Shown here one piece after another: positions 25,716 through 33,507 of a stretch of 64,000 bases of DNA. Source of the stretch: JALHUF01 sp050014795. GTDB lineage: Bacteria > Acidobacteriota > Terriglobia > UBA7540. Made by a program: the position numbers and the translations under genes. Numbering within the stretch: position 1 is the first letter of the stretch; each line of letters begins with the position of its first letter. The notes beneath the pieces were generated by a model. The model saw nothing but the letters and a program-made list of their open reading frames with translations, was not told the origin of the DNA and did not search any database. The DNA lies in assembly GCA_050014795.1 (NCBI GenBank), contig JBEKCQ010000001.1:1-64000 (forward strand), in the 5' to 3' direction.

Positions 25716-26357
25716 CACGGGTTCAGCTTTCGTTGTCCAGCCTTGCCGGTCAGGCCCGAGCACCCGCCGGCGGTTTTCTCGCAAAAGAGAATCCCTGCCG
25801 AAGCCTTGCGCGCCTGACGCCCGCCGCATCCCCGGGGGAGCGGCGTGGGCGCAATTGTTCGCTTGACCAACGTGGGCCAATGTGCTAGTCTAGTAGTTTG
25901 TAGGAAGCTGTGCCGCGTGGCCGAGAGAGCCTAGGCCCGAGAGATGAGATTTGAGGCGAGCATTCACAAGTGAGGTAATGGAGAAAATAAGGCGAAAGCA
26001 AGAGATTGGGAGCAAAAATTAAAAGATGGTTTTTTTGGCCTCCCAAAGCTGCTTGATTATTGAAAAGAAAGGGTACTAGCAGCTTTGGGTGGTCAAAATA
26101 GAGCCCCAAAACACACCCAAATACGACCCAAACCAGCCCAAAGACACAAGAAACCGTCTTCCCCTGAGCACTTACTATAAAATACTGAAAACACAATACT
26201 TATCATCATTCTAAGCGTTGCCCCTGAACCTTGTCTCTGCTTCCACCCCTACCCAGCGCACCCCCGCCCCGCCACAGGGAGACGCAATGTTTACAAGTCT
26301 CGTAATATCCCTGCCCCTGAAGCGGGAGACCATAGAGGGCCGGTCTGACATCCGGCG
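25716..26357. other. Long non-coding, locally AT-rich region with phased CCCAAA motifs
   Basis: About 640 bp with no gene I can support. Bases 25960-26215 are visibly AT-rich compared with both sides. There is a perfect 12-bp inverted repeat (CCCAAAGCTGCT, 26042-26053; AGCAGCTTTGGG, 26078-26089, 24-nt loop). Immediately after it CCCAAA occurs at 26105, 26116, 26127 and 26137, i.e. every 10-11 bp. A 103-codon minus-strand frame (25885-26196) crosses it but has no ribosome site or recognisable domain. Confidence 0.6.
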
Positions 26358-27335
26358 CTACGCTTGGTCAGTGAGGTCACGGGCGAGCGCCAGGGCGCCC
26401 TCGACGGGCGGGTGACGCAGGAGGAGCACGCGGGCGTGGGGGGCTGCGCGCCGCAGGTGGCGGGCGAAGCTACGGCGAATCCGGACGCTGGCGCGGAAAA
26501 CGCCGCCCGCGCATACCACGGGCACAACGCGGCCGAGCCACCCCAGGCGCTTCAGCAGAGCCACGGCCAAGTCGGCCAAGTCGCGCCCCGCCCCTTCGCA
26601 CAACTCGCGGGCGACGAAGTCGCGCCGGCGCGCCGCTTCCAGAACCAGCGGGAACAACGCGGCGATTTCCTTCGGCGTAAGAGGGAGCAGAACCACCCGC
26701 GTGATATCCGGAATCTTCAGCGCCTGGCAAACCTTGGCCGAGAGTTGGGTGTACGGCCCGCGCCCGTCATAGTCGCGCAGCGCAGCCGCGATCGCCCGGT
26801 ACCCCAGGTCGTAGCCCGAGCCCACGTCATCAAACGGTACGCCCCAGCCGCCGGAGCGCAGCACGCGGCCGCGGTCGTTGCGGCCGTAAGCGATGGAACC
26901 CGTGCCGGAAACCACGATGATGCCAGGGGAATCACCAATGGCTGCGCGCAGGGCAATAGCCGCGTCCGAGGTGAGCAGGTGCGCGCGCGCCGGGATGGAG
27001 CGGCGGAGCCAGGCGAAGAGCCGACCGTGCACCTGCGGCCGGTCCACACCGGCGAGGCCCACGCAGATGGCGTCCAGCAGCAGCCGCGCGGGACGGCGCC
27101 CTTTGCCGGCCACCCGCTTCCGCTGCTTACCGGAGAGCGGCGCAGAAATCTTGAGTCTGGCTCGGCGGAGGGCCAGGCGGACGGCGCGCGAAAGCTCTCG
27201 CTGGGTGGCTTGGAACCCCACTTTGAGAGGGTTCGTGGGGCCGGTCACCGCCCGAGCCAGGACGCGGCCGTCCTCGTCTGCCAACCAGGCCGTGGTGCGC
27301 GTGCCCCCGCCGTCAATGCCCAGAAAACACGACAT
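26358..27335 (-). CDS. BadF/BadG-family sugar kinase (N-acetylglucosamine kinase-like)
   Basis: 325-aa ASKHA-fold kinase. Family marks are the phosphate-1 loop FLGIDGGGTRTTAWLAD, the VSGTGSIAYG phosphate-2 loop, GGWGVPFDDVGSGYDLG, and a Gly-rich adenosine region PVVCAGGVF. Relatives phosphorylate N-acetylglucosamine. The frame is open to 27374, but the region 27345-27372 is the terminator of the upstream gene, so ATG at 27335 directly before the fold is the better start; no Shine-Dalgarno is visible there. The SIS gene lies 700 bp downstream on the same strand. Arg-rich loop (SGKQRKRVAGKGRRPARL, about 88-105) is unusual. Confidence 0.85.
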   Translation of the reverse strand: MSCFLGIDGGGTRTTAWLADEDGRVLARAVTGPTNPLKVGFQATQRELSRAVRLALRRARLKISAPLSGKQRKRVAGKGRRPARLLLDAICVGLAGVDRPQVHGRLFAWLRRSIPARAHLLTSDAAIALRAAIGDSPGIIVVSGTGSIAYGRNDRGRVLRSGGWGVPFDDVGSGYDLGYRAIAAALRDYDGRGPYTQLSAKVCQALKIPDITRVVLLPLTPKEIAALFPLVLEAARRRDFVARELCEGAGRDLADLAVALLKRLGWLGRVVPVVCAGGVFRASVRIRRSFARHLRRAAPHARVLLLRHPPVEGALALARDLTDQA

Positions 27336-27344
27336 AAACAAAAT

Positions 27345-27372
27345 GGCCCACCCCGGAGAACCGGGACGGGCC
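27345..27372 (-). terminator. Terminator-like hairpin between pilB and the BadF kinase gene
   Basis: On the minus strand GGCCCGTCCCGG, TTCT loop and CCGGGGTGGGCC form a GC-rich stem followed by ATTTTGTTT. It sits 43 nt after the pilB stop and only 9 nt before the kinase ATG, so it could stop pilB transcripts or occlude the kinase start. Confidence 0.7.
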
Positions 27373-27414
27373 AAGGATACTCAAACAGAAAGGCACGTCA
27401 AGAAATTTGCGTTG

Positions 27415-29757
27415 CTACTCCTGGACCGAGACGACTTGCAGGACTTCTTCCATGGTGGTCCAGCCGTTTTGCAGCAGCCACACGGAGTAGTCCTTGAGGG
27501 TCTTCATGCCGTTCTCAACGCCCATCTCGGTGATCTCCTCGCTTTTGCCGCCCTGGGTAATCAGCCGGCGCAACTGCTGGTTCAGGCGCAGGACTTCGTA
27601 AACCCCCACGCGGCCCTTGTAGCCGGTGAAGGAGCACTTGTCGCACCCTTTGCTCCGGTAAAAGGTGAGGATGGGGTCGGGCCTGATTCCCATGTATTTC
27701 AGAGACGGCGCATCCGGGGGGTACGGCTCCCGGCAAGATTGGCACAGCCGCCGGGTCAGGCGCTGCGCGATGACGCCGATGGTAGAGCTGGACATCAGGA
27801 AAGGCTCGATGCCCATTTCACCCAGGCGGGTGAAGGCCCCGGCCGCATCATTGGTGTGCAGCGTGGTAAAGACCAAGTGGCCGGTCAAGGCGGCTTCGAC
27901 GGCGATCTTGGCGGTCTCCTTGTCGCGCGTCTCGCCCACCAGGATGATGTCGGGATCCTGGCGCAGGAAGGCCCGCAGGATGCGGGCGAAATCGAGCCCA
28001 ATCTCCTTGTGCGCCTGCACCTGGTTGATGCGCGGCAGGTCGTACTCGATGGGGTCTTCCGCCGTGGAGATGTTGACGTCCGGGTCGTTGAGTTCGGCGA
28101 GCGCGCTATAGAGGGTGGTGGTCTTGCCGGAGCCCGTCGGCCCGGTCACGTAGATGATCCCATAGGGTTGGGCGATCATGTCCCGCACCTGACCGAGCGC
28201 TTCCTGGTGCAGGATCAGCTTGTCGAGGCCCAGCAAGGTGTTGGACTTGTCGAGGATGCGCATGCAGATCTTCTCGCCCCACTTCGAGGGGATGGTGGAG
28301 ACGCGGAAGTCGATGGGGCGTTCCTCCATGCGCACGCTGATGCGCCCGTCCTGCGGCAGCCGCTTCTCGGCGATGTCGAGCTTGGAGAGAATCTTGAGGC
28401 GCGAAATCAACCCCATCTGGACCTTCTTGGGCAGCACCTGCACCTGTTGGAGCGCCCCGTCAATCCGGAAGCGCACCGCCACTTCCTTTTCCTGCGGCTC
28501 GATGTGGATGTCGCTGGCCCCCTTCTTGATGGCCAGGGCCAGGATGCTGTTGGCCATGCGGATAATGGGTGCATCCTCGGCGGACCGAGAGAGGTCCGTG
28601 ACGCTCTCCGAGGACAGCGAGCCTTCGTCCACCTCGATGGATCTCAGGGCTTCGCTCTGGAGAGACTCGAGGATGCCCTCCATGGTGTCGGCCTTCTCCA
28701 GCAGTTTGGCGGCCTCGGCGGCAGCTTTCTCGCCCCCGGTGGTCTTCATCGCCGCTAGGGCCTGTTCCTTGGCGCGCGCCTTCTGTTCTTCCTCCTTTTT
28801 CATCAGCTCCGCGTAGGTGGTGGACATGAAGCGCTTGAAATCGTCTTCGGAAGTCACCACCGGCTCGATGATGACGCCCTTGATGATGCGCCGCACGTCG
28901 TCCAGGGCGATCAAGTTGTTGGGGTTCACCATGGCCAGCGTCAGGCGGTTGTTGGCGAAACCGGCGGGAAGGATCTTGTGCTCGAGGAGCATCTGCAGAG
29001 GCAGCAAGCCCAGAACGCGCACGTCGAATTGCAGCCGGCGCAGGTTGACGTACTCGAGGCCCGACTGCTCGTTGGATTCCTCCAGGCGCAGAGCCAGGAC
29101 GCGGCTCAGCGCCTGGGCAACTTTCGGATGGGTGCGGATCACTTCCTCGAAATCGGCGCTTTCCAGCACGCTGCACAGTGTCGGCTCCAAGGTGGTGACG
29201 GTTGCCGCACGCGGCTTGCCGGTCAGCAAGGACATCTCTCCGAAGCAGGCGCCCGCCTTGAGCTCCGTCAGCAGAAACTCAATCCCCGTGTTGGGGTCTT
29301 TCTTGCGGACTTCTACTGCCCCGGCGTTGATGAAGTACATGGAGTCACCGGGCCCGCCCTCCTTCACTACCACCTGGTTGGGCGCCAACTCGCGCCGTCC
29401 CAACTTGCTCTCCACCGCGAGGCAATCCTCATAAGACAGGGCGCTGAACAAATCGATCTTCTGAAGGTAGTGAGTGCGAGGAGGCAGCGGAGGCGCTTCG
29501 GCCGCTGGCGCGGTTGCCACGGCGGTCGCCGCGGGCTTCTCAGTCGGGGGAGCGACCGCGGGTTTCGCGGCTGCCGGGCGCGGCGCTGACTCCACAGGCG
29601 TCGCGTTCACGGTGGGAATACCCGGGGCTGCCGCCTTGGGGGGCTCCACCGTCAGAATGTTTTGGCACTTGTGGCACTTGATGCGAAACGTGGTGCTTGG
29701 CATCTTCGCGTCGTCCACCTTGGATGCGGCACCGCAATGCTTGCAGTGAATAACCAT
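27415..29757 (-). CDS. pilB: PilB/GspE-type ATPase with zinc-ribbon and cNMP-binding domains
   Basis: 780-aa type IV pilus/type II secretion assembly ATPase. In order: an MJ0042-like zinc ribbon (residues 5-40, CKHC and CHKC), a Pro/Ala linker, a cyclic-nucleotide-binding-like domain (about 100-220, with SMYFINAGAVEV and GACFGEMSLLTGKPRAATV), a GspE N-terminal/MshEN domain (about 245-330) and the T2SSE ATPase (about 400-780) with Walker A GPTGSGKTTT, Asp box, RQDPDIILVGETRD and the CxxC zinc pair (CQSC, CDKC). The start ATG at 29757 follows GGAGGGGG. It powers pilus extension; the extra N-terminal domains suggest direct control by a nucleotide or another small ligand. The pilin-like gene is at 9114. 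Confidence 0.93.
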   Translation of the reverse strand: MVIHCKHCGAASKVDDAKMPSTTFRIKCHKCQNILTVEPPKAAAPGIPTVNATPVESAPRPAAAKPAVAPPTEKPAATAVATAPAAEAPPLPPRTHYLQKIDLFSALSYEDCLAVESKLGRRELAPNQVVVKEGGPGDSMYFINAGAVEVRKKDPNTGIEFLLTELKAGACFGEMSLLTGKPRAATVTTLEPTLCSVLESADFEEVIRTHPKVAQALSRVLALRLEESNEQSGLEYVNLRRLQFDVRVLGLLPLQMLLEHKILPAGFANNRLTLAMVNPNNLIALDDVRRIIKGVIIEPVVTSEDDFKRFMSTTYAELMKKEEEQKARAKEQALAAMKTTGGEKAAAEAAKLLEKADTMEGILESLQSEALRSIEVDEGSLSSESVTDLSRSAEDAPIIRMANSILALAIKKGASDIHIEPQEKEVAVRFRIDGALQQVQVLPKKVQMGLISRLKILSKLDIAEKRLPQDGRISVRMEERPIDFRVSTIPSKWGEKICMRILDKSNTLLGLDKLILHQEALGQVRDMIAQPYGIIYVTGPTGSGKTTTLYSALAELNDPDVNISTAEDPIEYDLPRINQVQAHKEIGLDFARILRAFLRQDPDIILVGETRDKETAKIAVEAALTGHLVFTTLHTNDAAGAFTRLGEMGIEPFLMSSSTIGVIAQRLTRRLCQSCREPYPPDAPSLKYMGIRPDPILTFYRSKGCDKCSFTGYKGRVGVYEVLRLNQQLRRLITQGGKSEEITEMGVENGMKTLKDYSVWLLQNGWTTMEEVLQVVSVQE

Positions 29758-30265
29758 GTCGCCCCCTCCATGAGGCACTCACCCATCACGCGCCTGGCGC
29801 CTTGCGGCCGGACAAACCACCAGTCGCGACATTCTGACCCGCCCGGAACCTCGAATTCAGTTTTGCCCAATTATACTCTTGCCCCTTACTCCCACAATTC
29901 ATTTCTTCCCAAAGAGTCTCCACAGAAGGTGGCGGGACTGGCTGGGCCCGAGGGCAGGCAACCTCAGGCCCACGCTCCGAGGGACACTTGTATCTGTGGC
30001 GGGCCTTGACAGCGAACCAGCCCCCTCGCTATATATGGTGTGCTCACCAGTAGCCGCACCATTCCGGAGGGTGAGAGAGAAAGAAGGGTGAATCGGGTGC
30101 AGACAGAGCAGCCACGTGCGGCGGTAAGCGCTTTCACGCTTCCCCTGCAACGGCCCGGCATCCGCATCCGTCCGCAACACCCTGTGCGTTCTCTCCTGCC
30201 GGGGGGCGGGTTAAGCCGGTAGGTGAGCAGTTGAAATTTTCGCGTTGCAGTCCCAGGGAGGACCA
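29758..30265. promoter_or_regulatory. Divergent promoter region of pilB and galT
   Basis: Minus strand: TTGTGG (29892-29897), 16-bp spacer and TATAAT (29870-29875) drive pilB with a leader of about 105 nt. Plus strand: TTGACA (30006-30011), 18-bp spacer and TATATA (30030-30035) drive galT with a leader of about 225 nt. The galT leader contains a LacI-family-like operator at 30123-30136. No gene is seen. Confidence 0.75.
30123..30136. promoter_or_regulatory. LacI/GalR-family (cre-like) operator candidate in the galT leader
   Basis: GGTAAGCGCTTTCA matches the LacI-family/CcpA consensus TGWAARCGYTWNCW at 13 of 14 positions, with the central CG hallmark of that family. Being about 80 bp downstream of the galT transcription start, it could act as a roadblock operator. 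The regulator is not in this window. Confidence 0.5.
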
Positions 30266-31264
30266 ATGGAGCTGCGTAGAGACCCCATAACCCAGAGCTG
30301 GGTCATCCAGGAAGATGGCGACGGCATCTGGCCCGAGGTGGCGACCTGTCCCCTGTGCCCTGGCCAGGAAGGCCTCTCGCCTCGGACCACTTACGAACAT
30401 CCTTACGGCTCCCGGGACTGGCAGGTACGAGTGATTCCTCATCTCCGACCGATCTACCGCATCGAGGGAGACGCCCAGCGGCGCGGCGAGGGCATTTACG
30501 ACAAGATGCGTAGCCTGGGGGCGCACGAGATCGTCATCGAGCACCCTGACCATAAGCTTTCCCTCTCCCAGCAGAGCGATGAGCACGTTGCCCAGGTCTT
30601 GCGCGCTTGGGTTTCCAGAGTGGCGGACCTGAAAAGGGACCGGCGCTTCCGCTACGTCACCGTCTTTCGCAATCAGGGGAGCGAGGCAGGCCAGGACTTG
30701 GAACACCCGCACTCGCAAATTACGGCGACGCCCTTCATTCCCCGGCGCGTGGGCTATGAGCTGCGCTCCGCCCAACGCTACTTTGAGTTGAAAGAGCGTT
30801 GCCTGGTTTGCGATATCGCGAAACAGGAACTGATGCAGCAAGTCCGGACGGTGGAGTGGGACGACCTGTTCGTGGCGTTCTGCCCCTTTGCCTCACGCGT
30901 GCCGTACGAAACCTGGATCCTGCCTTCCCAGCACCATTGCGCGTTTGAAGAAGATGTCACCCAGTGGGAACGCCAGCTTCGCTTCGCCCGCTTTCTCCGG
31001 TCCATTCTCCATCGCCTGGAATCCGTGGCCTCTTCCTACCACCTGGTGCTTCACACGGCTCCGAATGTCAGTGCCAAGTACGAGAGGAGTGGAAACTGGC
31101 GGACGTTGACGGACGATTATCACTGGCATTTTGAGATTCTGCCTGTTATCCCGACCAAGTCGAAGTCCTATAGCCTGAAAGAGGTTTACTACAACTCCCT
31201 GCCGCCGGAGGTGGCCGCGGGGGAGTTGCGCAAGGTAGGTATAGAAGCCGAGGTAAAAGGGTAG
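30266..31264 (+). CDS. galT: Galactose-1-phosphate uridylyltransferase
   Basis: 332-aa GalT of the HIT superfamily. It carries the active-site motif EHPHSQITATPFIP (His-Pro-His, the second His forming the uridylyl intermediate), an N-terminal zinc site CPLCPG, CLVCDIAKQ and the C-terminal DDYHWHFEILP. It exchanges UMP between UDP-glucose and galactose-1-phosphate in the Leloir pathway. The ATG at 30266 follows AGGGAGG. Other Leloir genes are not adjacent; the beta-galactosidase at 9602-11896 could feed it. Confidence 0.93.
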   Translation: MELRRDPITQSWVIQEDGDGIWPEVATCPLCPGQEGLSPRTTYEHPYGSRDWQVRVIPHLRPIYRIEGDAQRRGEGIYDKMRSLGAHEIVIEHPDHKLSLSQQSDEHVAQVLRAWVSRVADLKRDRRFRYVTVFRNQGSEAGQDLEHPHSQITATPFIPRRVGYELRSAQRYFELKERCLVCDIAKQELMQQVRTVEWDDLFVAFCPFASRVPYETWILPSQHHCAFEEDVTQWERQLRFARFLRSILHRLESVASSYHLVLHTAPNVSAKYERSGNWRTLTDDYHWHFEILPVIPTKSKSYSLKEVYYNSLPPEVAAGELRKVGIEAEVKG

Positions 31265-31300
31265 CTCCGGGCCGCGGGAGCTTCGGCATCGACCTCCGGC

Positions 31301-31870
31301 TTAATGCCGCGGCCGCGTCGTCCGGCGTGCGGCGGGCCGCCGAGTTTGGGCTCGCAGATCGGTTCCTTCCTCAATGACCGATTTGAGGTTTTGCAGGTAG
31401 AAAGCCCAGGCTTTGACGGCTTCTTCCTGTGCCACGCTGGAAGTGAACCCGCTGTGGGACAGTTCGACGACGGTCTCAGCCCCCTGAGGAGAAACCTTAA
31501 AGCGTACGTTCGTATTCACTGCCTCCCCCGGCGGTTCCCAGGTGTAGGCCAGCGTGTTGCCGCGGATGAACTCGGTCACGACACCGCTCCAGACGCCCTC
31601 CCTGTCTTTCCAGCGAAAATGGTACTTCCCGCCGAGCTGGGGTTCGATGATGGCTTGATCCGGAAACCATGCGGTCAACTTTGCGGCGTTCGACAGGTAC
31701 TCGAAGATTCCTACCGCATCACTGGCAATCGTGATGCGCAACGCGGCGGAGCGCGTGACCGTGACCGGGCCTGTATCCGCCTTCGCAGCGGGGCGCCGGG
31801 CGCGCTGAGCCAGCGCTGGCGCGCTCGCTAGCAGGAACAGAACTAGGACCATCGTAGGACGCAGTTTCAT
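31301..31870 (-). CDS. Exported SRPBCC/AHSA1-like protein
   Basis: 189 aa with a signal peptide (KLRPTMVLVLFLLASAPALA) and a START/SRPBCC-type domain: ALRITIASDAVGIFEYLSNA, TAWFPDQAIIEPQLGGKYHF, WEPPGEAVNTNVRF and a long C-terminal helix. It resembles AHSA1/Aha1-like lipid- or ligand-binding folds but is exported and ends in a basic Arg/Thr tail. Function unknown. GGGAGGCG lies about 10 nt before the ATG. Followed on the same strand, beyond 181 bp, by no related gene. Confidence 0.75.
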   Translation of the reverse strand: MKLRPTMVLVLFLLASAPALAQRARRPAAKADTGPVTVTRSAALRITIASDAVGIFEYLSNAAKLTAWFPDQAIIEPQLGGKYHFRWKDREGVWSGVVTEFIRGNTLAYTWEPPGEAVNTNVRFKVSPQGAETVVELSHSGFTSSVAQEEAVKAWAFYLQNLKSVIEEGTDLRAQTRRPAARRTTRPRH

Positions 31871-32051
31871 GGTTGCTTGGCGCCTCCCGAAACCCTGGCG
31901 CAGCGGCTTAGGGCGGTCGCCCTCGCCCCCGTGAGGAGGAAGCGCAACGTGACCACCCAGCCTCCGCGCCAGTCAGTCTCGCACGATTCTAGGGCAGGCC
32001 GCAGCCGCGCGCAATCCTAACTAGGGCGTGGGAGTCAGATTTCTTGTGCCG

Positions 32052-33320
32052 TTACACCCAGCGGTCAAACCACTCCAACATCCGTTGCTGGGCCGGGGCA
32101 GGGAATTTGTGCGGGCCGTCGTAGGTGAAAATCTCCAAACGCTCGGGCTTGCCGACGGCCTGATAGCAACGGGTCAGGTTTTGAAACGCGGCCTTGACAC
32201 CCTCGGGTGGGAAAAGGTCGTCCTGCCAGCCGTGCACCAACAGGAGTGGATTCGGCATGGTCAAGGAGCCGATGTCCGGATAGTCGAGATAGTCGAGCAG
32301 CCCCGGCACCATACCCGAGGGCACCGTGTGAACTTCGTGGCGGGGGAGCAAATAGCGGAAGGACGTCATCCATCCCACCAGGCATGCGGCCTTGACACGC
32401 GCATCGAGCCCGGCAAGGAAGTTGGTGCGCCACCCGCCGACTGATAAACCCGCGCAGGCGATGCGCTGCGGGTCAACTTCCGGGCGCGTCTGCAAATAAT
32501 CCACCGTCCGGATGTCGTCCCAGACAATCACCCCGCCCCAGGTGAAGCCGGAGTGGATGATGTTTCTGAGCACGACACACTCCGCCTGCCCGTTGCGGTA
32601 GTTGATCTTCCGGATGGTCTCTTCCGGTTCGACCTTCGACCGATCGTTGATACCCTGCTCCAAGTCCTCATCAAGGATCAGCCGCCGCTCCCCGAAGTAG
32701 AACATGTCAATCACCATCACGACGTAGCCACGGCGCGCCAGGGTCGCGGGAAAGCTCAAGCCGTCGTAGGCCCGTCTGCGGTGTGCGGTCAGGACAGGAT
32801 GCTCGTTTTCTGTTTCGATCAGCTTCTCCTTGCCCCAATAGTAGAAGCCTCCGTGGTCGTGGAGTGCCACCACCGCAGGCGCCGGGAACTTGGCGCGTTT
32901 GGGGATGAGCAAGTACGCGGGGACTTCCACTTCGGGCGCCGTGCGGAAGGTCAAGCGTTCGCGGATGTAGTCGCCCTTGTCCACGCGCTCCAGAATCTGC
33001 GCCTGCGGGTCACACGGCTCCGGGCGGTAGGAGAGCAAGTCGAACACCTTCGCGCGTGCTTCGGCTTTCCACGCTTCCAGGTTTTTCGGGCGGCAGTTCA
33101 GATAGGCCAGACGCTGCCGGGTCTTCTGCTGTTGCTGCTTGATGAAGGGATACAAGCTGCCCAGAGCCGAACCCTTCCACTTCTTGGCTTGGTCCGCTTG
33201 AATTTCGCCCGGCGCCTGAGCTGTCGGCTCCGCGGTCAGGGCGCGGCGCCCGGTGACGGCAACGGCGCCCGTCACGCCCAGCGCGCGAAGCAGGTCACGG
33301 CGATTAAGAGATAGAAGCAT
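32052..33320 (-). CDS. Exported alpha/beta hydrolase (acetyl-xylan esterase/dienelactone hydrolase-like)
   Basis: 422 aa. The N-terminus NRRDLLRALGVTGAVAVTGR is a Tat-type signal. The catalytic Ser is in ACAGLSVGGW (about S293), with Asp in VHGWQDDLFPP and His in YDGPHKFPAP. It probably deacetylates or hydrolyses carbohydrate esters outside the cytoplasm. The ATG follows GAAGGGAG. A minus-strand TATAAT lies at about 33473-33478 and the leader contains the inverted-repeat element at 33411-33467. Confidence 0.85.
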   Translation of the reverse strand: MLLSLNRRDLLRALGVTGAVAVTGRRALTAEPTAQAPGEIQADQAKKWKGSALGSLYPFIKQQQQKTRQRLAYLNCRPKNLEAWKAEARAKVFDLLSYRPEPCDPQAQILERVDKGDYIRERLTFRTAPEVEVPAYLLIPKRAKFPAPAVVALHDHGGFYYWGKEKLIETENEHPVLTAHRRRAYDGLSFPATLARRGYVVMVIDMFYFGERRLILDEDLEQGINDRSKVEPEETIRKINYRNGQAECVVLRNIIHSGFTWGGVIVWDDIRTVDYLQTRPEVDPQRIACAGLSVGGWRTNFLAGLDARVKAACLVGWMTSFRYLLPRHEVHTVPSGMVPGLLDYLDYPDIGSLTMPNPLLLVHGWQDDLFPPEGVKAAFQNLTRCYQAVGKPERLEIFTYDGPHKFPAPAQQRMLEWFDRWV

Positions 33321-33410
33321 GGCAGTTCTCCCTTCGCAGCGATGGTCGCACCGCGCGGGCCTACGATAGCAGATATTTCGTTGGCAGTTTCTTTCAAGGA
33401 CAAAGAGAGT

Positions 33411-33467
33411 CGCCGGCGAGGATTGTGTTGCCTTTCACCCAGGCAAACCAGCGAGTCCTCGCCGGCG
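33411..33467. repeat. REP-like nested inverted repeat upstream of the esterase gene
   Basis: CGCCGGCGAGGA (33411-33422) pairs perfectly with TCCTCGCCGGCG (33456-33467), and an inner TTGCCT/AGGCAA pair (33428-33433 and 33441-33446) completes a cruciform. The arms share the GCCGGCGAGGA core with the repeats at 58288-58383. Confidence 0.6.
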
Positions 33468-33507
33468 GGGAGAATTATAGCTGAAAGCGGGCCACGGCCC
33501 GGGGAGA

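Noticed and set aside
26040..26066. GGCCTCCCAAAGCTGCT resembles a human Alu segment (contaminant suspicion)
   Set aside because: Similarity covers about 17 bases only and includes an inserted base; the surrounding sequence is not Alu-like and the match falls within a local inverted repeat.
25885..26196. 103-codon minus-strand reading frame in the AT-rich region
   Set aside because: No ribosome site, unlike composition, no recognisable domain, and the frame is created by the repeated CCCAAA motifs. I treat it as non-coding.
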